A program made the translations under genes and the position numbers. The notes under the pieces were generated by a model, which did no database searches, was not told the origin of the DNA, and saw only the letters and a list, made by a program, of their open reading frames with translations. From an uncultured Pelagibacteraceae bacterium (GTDB lineage Bacteria > Pseudomonadota > Alphaproteobacteria > Pelagibacterales > Pelagibacteraceae): a stretch of DNA of 53,504 nt. Numbering within the stretch: the first letter of the stretch is position 1; every line of letters starts with the position of its first letter. Shown one piece after another: positions 17,518 through 24,882 of the stretch. The DNA is taken from contig CACFQM010000003.1 of the NCBI GenBank assembly GCA_902568425.1, positions 1 through 53,504 on the forward strand, written 5' to 3'.

Positions 17518-18741
17518 TCAAGTTTTTTGTTGAATATTTTTAGGTTCAATCGAACTTTTTATAAAAACCAACATAATTAATGTTATACTTACATACAGAG
17601 CGCTAATCATAGCGATATTTTCGATCGAATATCCACTATCAATTAAAAACCCGAAAAGTGCTGTTCCAAAAGCAGTTGAAAAAACCATTAAAGCAGTCGT
17701 AAGTGCTCTTATTCCTCCAAGAAATCTAACCCCATAGATTTCAGCCCATAATGATGAGCCTAAAACATTTGCTAAACCATTTGATGCACCCATTAATCCA
17801 AAAAATATGTATGCATAAAATGGATTATCAAATAAATACAAAATAATGAGTCCTATAAGAAGAGGTAAATTAACGAAAGGGATTAATTTCCTACTTGTAA
17901 ATTTGTCTACCAAAAAACCAGAAAATATTAAAGTCAAAATTGAAATTATAGAATAAATCATGAACGATTTTGGTATTACATAAATATTCCATAATTTTGA
18001 CTCAGCTATAAAAGATTGATATATGAATACGCCTGTAGCAATCCATGGTAATGCTAACATGTTTAAAGCTATGATATAAAACTTAAAATCTTTTAATACC
18101 TCAGATCTTTTCCAACTTTTTATATCAATAAAATTTTTATTTTTTATATTTGTGCCTTCTCTTGAATCAATTGTAATATTTTTTATTGTATAAAAAACTA
18201 CTAACGGTAAAACTATTATTATAATAATTGAAATAAAATGCCATATAGTTCTCCATGAATAAAAGGTTAATAAAAAAACAATTAGTACTGGTAAAATAAA
18301 TTCGGCTGAAGAAAGTCCGAACCAAATTCCACTCAGCGCCCTTCCTCGTCTTTTGTTGAAATATCTTGAAATTGTTGTAGATGAAGTATGTGACATTAAT
18401 CCTTGACCAGAAAATCTCATTAAAAAAATTGCTACAATTAATATATAAATATTATTTATGAAAGAAAAAAATACCGATGAAAAAAATAAAATACCTATGA
18501 CAACTATTGAATAATTTAATAATTTATACTCATCAATTTTTTTTCCAAACCAAATTAAAACAATACTTGAACAAATAGTGGCTATTGCATAAATTGTGCC
18601 AAATTGTCCATGTGATATGTCAAGCTCATTTCTAATACTGGGATTAAATAGGCCAAGAAAAAAACTCTGTCCAAAACTTGAAAAAAATGTAAATATGAAT
18701 CCAAATAATAAAACTTTTTTATTTAAACTAAGGTTAATCAT
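17518..18741 (-). CDS. Major facilitator superfamily transporter
   Basis: Inner-membrane protein of 407 residues with about twelve hydrophobic spans in two six-span bundles and a charged central loop near 195-215. FGTIYAIATICSSIVLIWFG, a short loop GKKIDEYK (the loop 2-3 position), and RGRALSGIWFGLSSAEF are MFS-like. Substrate is unknown. Its ATG is back to back with the next gene's ATG with only two bases between, so its promoter must lie in the dehydrogenase coding sequence. Confidence 0.87.
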   Translation of the reverse strand: MINLSLNKKVLLFGFIFTFFSSFGQSFFLGLFNPSIRNELDISHGQFGTIYAIATICSSIVLIWFGKKIDEYKLLNYSIVVIGILFFSSVFFSFINNIYILIVAIFLMRFSGQGLMSHTSSTTISRYFNKRRGRALSGIWFGLSSAEFILPVLIVFLLTFYSWRTIWHFISIIIIIVLPLVVFYTIKNITIDSREGTNIKNKNFIDIKSWKRSEVLKDFKFYIIALNMLALPWIATGVFIYQSFIAESKLWNIYVIPKSFMIYSIISILTLIFSGFLVDKFTSRKLIPFVNLPLLIGLIILYLFDNPFYAYIFFGLMGASNGLANVLGSSLWAEIYGVRFLGGIRALTTALMVFSTAFGTALFGFLIDSGYSIENIAMISALYVSITLIMLVFIKSSIEPKNIQQKT

Positions 18742-18743
18742 TT

Positions 18744-19610
18744 ATGAGCAAAGTTTCTTTCATAGGTTTAGGTGTAATGGGTTATCCCATGGCTGGTTAT
18801 ATATCAAAAGCAGGCCATGATGTAACTGTTTATAACAGAACAAAGTCAAAAGCAGAAAAGTGGATCAAAGATTACAATGGTAAATCAGCTGATACGCCAA
18901 TGGACGCAGCTAAAGACAGTGACTATATATTTACATGTGTAGGAAACGATGATGACTTAAGAGAGGTGACTCTTGGAGATAAAGGATTATTTAAAACTGC
19001 AAAGAAGAGTTCGATTTATATTGATAATACAACTGCTTCTGCAAATATTGCTAGAGAACTTTATAAAGAAGCTAAAACAAAAGGGTTTAATTTTTTAGAT
19101 GCCCCAATATCTGGGGGGCAAGCAGGAGCGGAAGGCGGTACTTTAACTGTGATGGTTGGTGGAGATGAAACTCCTTATAAAAAAGCTGAGCCCATTATTG
19201 ATTGTTACAGTAAAAAAATAAAATTATTAGGCCCTTCAGGAAGTGGTCAGTTAACTAAAATGGTTAATCAAATATGTATTGCTGGTGTTGTTCAAGGTTT
19301 GTCTGAAGCTATTAATTTTGGGATGAACGCTGGTTTAAATATGATTGATGTCATCGAGGTTATATCAAAAGGAGCAGCCCAGTCATGGCAAATGGAAAAT
19401 AGACATAAGACTATGATTGAAGATAAATTTGATTATGGATTTGCAGTTGATTGGATGAGAAAAGATTTAAAAATAGCCATGGATGAAGCTAAAAAAAATA
19501 ATTCGCCTCTACCAATAACTAAAATAATTGATGAATATTATGCTGAGGTTCAGAAAATGGGCGGACAAAGATGGGATACTTCAAGCTTAATAAAAAGATT
19601 TAGAAAATAG
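18744..19610 (+). CDS. 3-hydroxyisobutyrate dehydrogenase-family NAD(P) oxidoreductase
   Basis: Beta-hydroxyacid dehydrogenase of 288 residues, acting on 3-hydroxyisobutyrate, tartronate semialdehyde or a relative. The Rossmann signature FIGLGVMGYPMAGYISKAGH is at about 6-25, the substrate-binding DAPISGGQAGAEGG at about 116-129, the catalytic-Lys segment GSGQLTKMVNQ near 165-175, and KDLKIAMDEA near 234-243. The family cannot be resolved further by eye. It is followed three bases later by a flavin-oxidase-like gene in the same direction. Confidence 0.87.
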   Translation: MSKVSFIGLGVMGYPMAGYISKAGHDVTVYNRTKSKAEKWIKDYNGKSADTPMDAAKDSDYIFTCVGNDDDLREVTLGDKGLFKTAKKSSIYIDNTTASANIARELYKEAKTKGFNFLDAPISGGQAGAEGGTLTVMVGGDETPYKKAEPIIDCYSKKIKLLGPSGSGQLTKMVNQICIAGVVQGLSEAINFGMNAGLNMIDVIEVISKGAAQSWQMENRHKTMIEDKFDYGFAVDWMRKDLKIAMDEAKKNNSPLPITKIIDEYYAEVQKMGGQRWDTSSLIKRFRK

Positions 19611-19613
19611 ATT

Positions 19614-20222
19614 GTGTCTGAAGAAGTAAGCTATTACGAAAATTCTAACGAAATCGAAAAAAAGATTTGGAAACTTTTAACAAATGCAGTTAAGGACAGA
19701 TCTTCTGAATTCAGAACTCCGACTTTTATATGTGGTAATGGTGAAGATCTTGATGGACGAGTAGTTGTTCTAAGAAAAGCAGATCAACAGAATAATATTA
19801 TTCAATACCATAGCGATATAAGATCATCAAAAATAAAAAAGATTAAAAACAATCCAAATGGCTCGATATTATTTTATGGAAAAGAAGAAAAAATACAATT
19901 GAGAATTAAAGCTATTTGCGAAATAAATTATAATAATGAAGTTACTAAAGAGTCTTGGGAAAAGACAGGTCATATTAGTAGAAAGTGTTATTTAGTTACT
20001 AATAGTCCTGGAACTAAATCAGACAAACCAACTTCTGGTTTAGATAATAAATTTAATAACTTTAGTTTTACAAAAAAAGAAAGCGAGGAAGGATATAAGA
20101 ATTTTTGTGTTATTAGATGTAAAATAAAAAGTATTGAGTGGCTTTACTTGGCAGCAAAAGGACATCGCAGAGCTTTGATTGATTTAAATGGTCCAAAAAA
20201 TTTTACTTGGTTAGTTCCCTAA
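19614..20222 (+). CDS. Pyridoxamine 5'-phosphate oxidase-like flavin-binding protein
   Basis: The 202-residue protein starts with GTG at 19614. It has the split-barrel FMN-binding pattern of the PNPOx-like family (Alr4036 type): RTPTFIC, DGRVVVLRKAD (about 43-53), YHSDIRSSKIKKIKNNPNGS (about 62-81) and LRIKAICEI, with a C-terminal WLYLAAKGHRRALI. It differs from canonical PdxH, so the substrate is uncertain. It is in tandem with the upstream dehydrogenase and ends directly against the convergent carbonic anhydrase-like gene. Confidence 0.8.
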   Translation: MSEEVSYYENSNEIEKKIWKLLTNAVKDRSSEFRTPTFICGNGEDLDGRVVVLRKADQQNNIIQYHSDIRSSKIKKIKNNPNGSILFYGKEEKIQLRIKAICEINYNNEVTKESWEKTGHISRKCYLVTNSPGTKSDKPTSGLDNKFNNFSFTKKESEEGYKNFCVIRCKIKSIEWLYLAAKGHRRALIDLNGPKNFTWLVP

Positions 20223-20726
20223 TTATTTTTTATACTTTTTAGATCCATCAACATAGTGTTTTGCATTTTCATGGATAGCTTTTATTTCCTCCTCTGTAAC
20301 TTTTCTTAGAACTCTTCCTGGGCTTCCAACAACTAAAGAATTATCTGGAATGATTTTATTTTCGGTAATTAAACTGTTAGCACCAATTATACAATTTTTT
20401 CCAATTTTAGCGTTGTTTAAAATAATACTTCCTATACCAATCAATGTATCATCACCTATTTGGCAACCATGTAGCATAACCATGTGTCCAACAGTTACAC
20501 CTTTACCAACATTTAATTTAAATCCTGGGTCAGTATGAAGTACACTTCCATCCTGTATATTAGAGTTTTCACCGATTGTTATTAATTCGATATCTCCTCG
20601 AAGTACCGCATTAAACCAAATACTTGAATTTTTTTCTAATTTAATCTTTCCTATAAGTGTAGCATTTGCTGCAACCCATGCTTCAGGATGAACCTCAGGT
20701 ACATTTTTTTCGAAGTCATAAATCAT
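20223..20726 (-). CDS. Gamma-class carbonic anhydrase family protein
   Basis: The 167 residues form a left-handed beta-helix of hexapeptide repeats with three metal-ligand histidines spaced as in gamma carbonic anhydrases: His64 (SVLHTD), His81 and His86 (VGHMVMLHG). The catalytic Arg/Asp and Gln/Asp pair is likely in FNAVLRGDIELI and NIQDGSV. The C-terminal helix (EEEIKAIHENAKHY) packs on the trimer. Family members are carbonic anhydrases or have unproven activities (YrdA, PaaY). It shares a very short divergent region with the thioredoxin-like gene. Confidence 0.88.
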   Translation of the reverse strand: MIYDFEKNVPEVHPEAWVAANATLIGKIKLEKNSSIWFNAVLRGDIELITIGENSNIQDGSVLHTDPGFKLNVGKGVTVGHMVMLHGCQIGDDTLIGIGSIILNNAKIGKNCIIGANSLITENKIIPDNSLVVGSPGRVLRKVTEEEIKAIHENAKHYVDGSKKYKK

Positions 20727-20746
20727 ATTTTTATGTATAATACATT

Positions 20747-21301
20747 ATGGTTTTAACTAAAACACCTATATGTAATTTTGGTGAAAAAACTAAATCTTTT
20801 GAGCTCAAAGGAATTGATGATCAATTACACAAATTAGAGGACCACATTGGAAAGAATGGTTTGTTGATTATGTTTATTTGCAATCACTGCCCTTATGTAA
20901 AAGCTATAATAAGAGATATTGTTGAGGATTGTAAAAATTTAAAAAAAGAAGGTGTAAATTCAATTGCAATAATGTCTAATGATACAAAGGAGTATCCCGA
21001 GGACTCCTTTGAGAATATGAAAATTTTTAGTAAAAGATTTAATTTTTCTTTTCCTTATCTAATTGACGATACTCAAGAAATAGCAAAAGCATATGGTGCA
21101 GTATGTACGCCTGATTTCTTTGGTTATAATAGTAAGCTTGAATTACAGTACAGAGGTAGAATCAGGGAATTAAAAGATTTAAAACCGATCAACTCAGGTG
21201 AGAGTGATTTATCAAGAGCTATGCGTTTAATAATAAAAACTGGAAAGGGGCCAAAAGAGCAAATTCCTAGCATGGGCTGTAATATCAAGTGGACTAAATA
21301 A
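20747..21301 (+). CDS. Thioredoxin-fold (AhpC/TSA-like) protein with CNHC motif
   Basis: The 184 residues have a thioredoxin/peroxiredoxin fold. The redox centre is Cys45-Asn-His-Cys48 in IMFICNHCPYVK, typical of a family of bacterial thioredoxin-like proteins annotated as redoxins. VNSIAIMSNDTKEYPEDS and YGAVCTPDFFGYN (cis-Pro loop) follow. No signal peptide is seen, so it is probably cytoplasmic. Its TAA shares one base with the ATG of the following glycosyltransferase. Confidence 0.85.
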   Translation: MVLTKTPICNFGEKTKSFELKGIDDQLHKLEDHIGKNGLLIMFICNHCPYVKAIIRDIVEDCKNLKKEGVNSIAIMSNDTKEYPEDSFENMKIFSKRFNFSFPYLIDDTQEIAKAYGAVCTPDFFGYNSKLELQYRGRIRELKDLKPINSGESDLSRAMRLIIKTGKGPKEQIPSMGCNIKWTK

Positions 21302-22395
21302 TGTTTGTAATTTCAACAAGAAACTTTCCACCTGATGTTGGGGGGATGCAAAATTTAATAGGTGGTTTAGCTAAAGCATTAGTGAATCACGGTCCGGTTA
21401 CGGTTTTTGCGGATAAAACTGAAAAACAAACTGAGTATGATAAAATTTCCAAAGCCACAATTGAAAGATTTGGTGGTTTTAAACTTTTTAGAAAATATAG
21501 AAAGGCTAATAGAGTTTCTGAATTTATTAAAGAAAATAAAAATATAAGATCAATTTTTTTTGATCATTGGAAAAGTGTCGAGAAAATAAATTTAAATAAT
21601 ATTAAAAATATACCTACTTTCTGCCTTGTGCATTCCAAAGAAATAAATCACGAAAAAAATTCTGGTTTAAATAAAAGGATTTTAGTTTCACTTGAAAAAG
21701 TTGAATTTATAATAGCAAATTCAAAATTTACAAAGAGACTGGCTATAACTATAGGTTTGCCCGAAAAAAAAATTCATATTATTCATCCTGGACATGATGA
21801 ACCTTTAAATATTGATAGCGAATTTAAAAGAGAGTCAGAAAAATACTATAATGATAGTTTTCCTAAAATTCTAACTATAGCAAGATTGGAAAGAAGAAAG
21901 AATCATCAAAATATTTTAATGTGTATAAGAAATTTAAAAGAAAAATTTCCAAAAATAAAATACATAAGTGTTGGTGATGGTGATGAAAAAAAAAGATTAT
22001 TATCATTAGTGAAAGAACTTAAGTTGGAAAAAGAAGTACTATTTTTAAATAATATAGATCAAAAACTAAAAATATCTCTTATCCAAAGTTCGAATCTATT
22101 TTTGATGCCATCCATTAAATACAAGAGATCTGTAGAGGGATTTGGAATATCTTTTATTGAAGCTGCTAGTTATGGAGTTGGGTCTATTGGTGGAAAAGAT
22201 GGTGGAGCTGAAGATGCAATAAAAAATAACGAAACCGGTTTAATTTGTGATGGCCAAGATATATCTTCAATATATAATAGTATTTTAGAATTTTTTAAAA
22301 ATGATAATTATAAAAAATTTGGATCAAATGCTATTAAATTTTCACAAAACTTTTCTTGGAAAAAAATTATCAGACAATATTTAGATTTAATTTAA
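21301..22395 (+). CDS. Glycosyltransferase family 4
   Basis: GT-B-fold sugar transferase of 364 residues, probably cytoplasmic at the membrane and acting in LPS or glycan assembly. The acceptor-side loop NFPPDVGGMQNLIGGLAKAL is near 8-27, the linker ILTIARLERRKNHQNIL near 197-213, GDGDEKKRLLSLVKEL is nucleotide-binding, and the EX7E motif EGFGISFIEAASYG lies near 280-293. Donor and acceptor are unknown. It overlaps the convergent GT9 gene by nine bases. Confidence 0.87.
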   Translation: MFVISTRNFPPDVGGMQNLIGGLAKALVNHGPVTVFADKTEKQTEYDKISKATIERFGGFKLFRKYRKANRVSEFIKENKNIRSIFFDHWKSVEKINLNNIKNIPTFCLVHSKEINHEKNSGLNKRILVSLEKVEFIIANSKFTKRLAITIGLPEKKIHIIHPGHDEPLNIDSEFKRESEKYYNDSFPKILTIARLERRKNHQNILMCIRNLKEKFPKIKYISVGDGDEKKRLLSLVKELKLEKEVLFLNNIDQKLKISLIQSSNLFLMPSIKYKRSVEGFGISFIEAASYGVGSIGGKDGGAEDAIKNNETGLICDGQDISSIYNSILEFFKNDNYKKFGSNAIKFSQNFSWKKIIRQYLDLI

Positions 22396-23319
22396 GTCTA
22401 TTTTTATTTTATTAATAACGGTTTCGACTTTTAAATCTTTTAAGTTTTTAACCTCTAAAGCTTTCATATTATTTTGGCCAATACTTACCTTATTTGGAGA
22501 AACATGGCTTCCAAATAAAACTAAACCTTTTTTATTTAAATGTGATGATATATGTGCTGGTCCTGTATCATTAGATACAACATAACTTGCCTCTTTTATT
22601 AAACTAATAAGTTCTATTAAATCTAAAGCTTTACTATTATTTAAAATAATATTTGCGCTTAAATTTTTTGCTTTTTCTATCTCGTTTGGGGCGGGAGCAA
22701 TAACAATATTATATTTTTCTCCAAATATAGATTTTATTTCTTTAATTAGATCAGGAAAATAAGGCCAAATTTTATTTTTATGTTTTTCTGAACTAAATGG
22801 AAATATAGCAATATACTCACCATCTATATGTTGATTTATTATTGGTTTAATATTTTTAAAAGCCCAGCTTAAATCTAAATTTTCGGTATATTTTGTTTTA
22901 ATTAAGCTTTTTTGCAATTGTATTTTCATTCTTTTTAAAACTGGATCGTTATCAAAATCTGATTTTTTCTGGTTTTTCTCTAATGATGTTTCTGAACTTG
23001 ACCAGTCTACACCTTTAAAAAAAAATTTTCTGTAGAAATTTGTTCTTGAAGAATTTTGTAAATCAAATACTTTTTCAAATTTAAACCTTGATAACATTTT
23101 TTTTAAACGTAATAGATAAAATATATTCCATCTTGGAAGTCTTTTGTCTATAAGAACTCCATTTATGTAAGGGCAGTTTGACATGAAATTTACGTACGGA
23201 GAGGTTGTTAGTAAGAGAACTTCATCATTGGGGAAGGACTCTTTAATATCCTTCATTGCCCCATTTGCTTGGATTAAGTCGCCTAAAGATCCATGTTTAA
23301 TAATCAATATATTTGACAT
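22387..23319 (-). CDS. Glycosyltransferase family 9 (heptosyltransferase-like)
   Basis: The 310 residues match the ADP-heptose:LPS heptosyltransferase family. ILIIKHGSLGDLIQANGA (about 4-21) is the N-terminal acceptor-side signature, and YVVSNDTGPAHISSHLNKKG (about 247-266) is the diphosphate-binding motif with the conserved Asp and His. VLFGSHVSPNKVS follows. It likely adds heptose or a related sugar to lipid A-core, which fits the presence of heptose-phosphate enzymes in the island to the right. A DUF6165-type gene starts 34 bases away in the opposite direction. Confidence 0.88.
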   Translation of the reverse strand: MSNILIIKHGSLGDLIQANGAMKDIKESFPNDEVLLLTTSPYVNFMSNCPYINGVLIDKRLPRWNIFYLLRLKKMLSRFKFEKVFDLQNSSRTNFYRKFFFKGVDWSSSETSLEKNQKKSDFDNDPVLKRMKIQLQKSLIKTKYTENLDLSWAFKNIKPIINQHIDGEYIAIFPFSSEKHKNKIWPYFPDLIKEIKSIFGEKYNIVIAPAPNEIEKAKNLSANIILNNSKALDLIELISLIKEASYVVSNDTGPAHISSHLNKKGLVLFGSHVSPNKVSIGQNNMKALEVKNLKDLKVETVINKIKIDLN

Positions 23320-23353
23320 TAAAAGTTAAAATAACATAGTTTATAAATATTCA

Positions 23354-23740
23354 ATGAAAAAAATTTTAGCTGAAATTTCTCTGGGCGAATTAGCTGATAA
23401 AATAACTATTTTAGAGATTAAGATGAAAAAAATAATTGATAAAGAATCACTTAATATTCTCAAAAAAGAGTACCAGAGTCTCAAAGCTATAGAATTAAAG
23501 GATTTAGATTTAGATAAATATGAGAAACTTTTTAATGAGCTTAAATCAATAAACGAGAGACTTTGGGATATTGAAAATGAAAAAAGATTATTGGAAAAAA
23601 ATTCGGATTTTAGTGATAAATTTATCAAAGTTTCAAGAGATGTTCATTTTATGAATGACAAAAGAGCAAAAATTAAAAAAGAGATCAACAGATCATTTGG
23701 GTCAAATATTGAAGAAGTTAAAGAGTATACTAAATACTAA
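23354..23740 (+). CDS. DUF6165-type small coiled protein
   Basis: The 128-residue, highly charged and mostly helical protein looks like DUF6165: ISLGELADKITILEIKMKKI at about 8-27, LWDIENEKRLLE near 72-83, and FMNDKRAKIKKEINRSFGS near 98-116. No signal peptide or membrane segment is seen. Such proteins are typically next to glycosyltransferases, as here with a divergent GT9. No function is established. Its stop overlaps the end of the convergent polyamine gene by four bases. Confidence 0.75.
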   Translation: MKKILAEISLGELADKITILEIKMKKIIDKESLNILKKEYQSLKAIELKDLDLDKYEKLFNELKSINERLWDIENEKRLLEKNSDFSDKFIKVSRDVHFMNDKRAKIKKEINRSFGSNIEEVKEYTKY

Positions 23741-24786
23741 GAATGATCTTTATTTGATGAAGAAGCGAAATTCCATCTGCAGTCAAAACTTGGAATAAAA
23801 ACCTCATCAAGTATTACGTTGCCAAAATTATTTTTTAACAACTCTAACCAATTTTTCACTTGTCTAGGTTTTTTTGACATACATCCAACCTGGGCTGTAA
23901 TTACTCCTCCCGGTTTTAATATTCTCTTTAATCCTTTCATATTTTTCGAAGCCAAATCAATGCAAAACTGATCATCGTTTAAATCTACAAAAATTTTATC
24001 ATACTTTGAATTTTTTACTTTTTTAATACTTTCAAATGCATCTCCCCAATAAGTTTTTACTTTGTTGTTGGCTTTAATATCTCCACAAACTTTTAAAAGA
24101 TGTTTTTGACATGCTTTTACCACTTCGGGGTCTAGTTCATACCAGTCAATTAAATCAAAGCCTTTTGACGAAAGCTCTCTAGCTACTCCACCATCTCCTC
24201 CACCAATAATTGCAGCACTTGAATTATTTTTAGATAGATTTAAAGCAGACCCAACAAATTGTCCGCTATATTTTTTTTCATCTTTTTCTGCAACTTGTAA
24301 CTCGCTATCAATAAATAAAGATGGTCCAAATTCTTCTAATTTTAGAACTTCAATATGTTGTCCTACTTTAGAAACAAAGTTTTCTAAAACATCGCTCACA
24401 ACATAGTATTTTTTATGTCCTGGTGTACTGTATATGTCTTCATAAATTCCTTTGTTGCTTCTATCAAAACTTCTTACCACAGCTCTTTCATGTTTAATCT
24501 CTTCTTTCAGTATATCCAGTGCTGCAGTAGGTGATATCTTTCCACAAGTGAAGAAATCAAAACTAATTATACCCTTTTCAGGAAAAGTATGAAAACTCAT
24601 ATGGCTCTCTGCTAGAAGTGCTAAACAAGTATATCCCTGAGGTTTAAATATTTTTTCTGCGATGTTAAGGACTTCAATTTTGGCTTTTTTTGCTATTTTA
24701 TATATAACTTTATTATAAAAATCTGGAGCGTAATCTCGTTTTACGCCTAAAAAATCTATCGTTACGTGTTCTCCAACTTTCTTCAT
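23737..24786 (-). CDS. speD-speE: Fused S-adenosylmethionine decarboxylase-spermidine synthase
   Basis: Two polyamine enzymes are in one 349-residue chain. Residues 1-115 are class 1b AdoMet decarboxylase: ESHMSFHTFPEKG gives pyruvoyl Ser61 after cleavage at Glu60-Ser61, with His66 and Cys81 (FFTCG) as the catalytic partners. Residues 120-345 are aminopropyltransferase, with IIGGGDGGVARE (194-205) binding decarboxylated SAM, YELDPEVV (216-223), and DLNDD (268-272) supplying the catalytic Asp. Self-cleavage would release a short beta chain and an alpha chain that keeps the transferase. The product MTA can be handled by mtnP/mtnA nearby. It is divergent from the aldolase-dehydrogenase gene. Confidence 0.9.
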   Translation of the reverse strand: MKKVGEHVTIDFLGVKRDYAPDFYNKVIYKIAKKAKIEVLNIAEKIFKPQGYTCLALLAESHMSFHTFPEKGIISFDFFTCGKISPTAALDILKEEIKHERAVVRSFDRSNKGIYEDIYSTPGHKKYYVVSDVLENFVSKVGQHIEVLKLEEFGPSLFIDSELQVAEKDEKKYSGQFVGSALNLSKNNSSAAIIGGGDGGVARELSSKGFDLIDWYELDPEVVKACQKHLLKVCGDIKANNKVKTYWGDAFESIKKVKNSKYDKIFVDLNDDQFCIDLASKNMKGLKRILKPGGVITAQVGCMSKKPRQVKNWLELLKNNFGNVILDEVFIPSFDCRWNFASSSNKDHS

Positions 24787-24870
24787 TGTATCAACCTTTT
24801 TTAACGACTCTTTATTTTTTATACTTGTTATTTAATTTTTTACAACTAAAAATATTCTTGTTAATAAAAA

Positions 24871-24875
24871 AGGAG
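24871..24875 (+). promoter_or_regulatory. Ribosome binding site deciding a TTG start
   Basis: AGGAG at 24871-24875 stands seven bases before TTG 24883 and only one base before the alternative TTG 24877. The downstream TTG is therefore the likely start of the aldolase-dehydrogenase. Confidence 0.7.
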
Positions 24876-24882
24876 ATTGATT

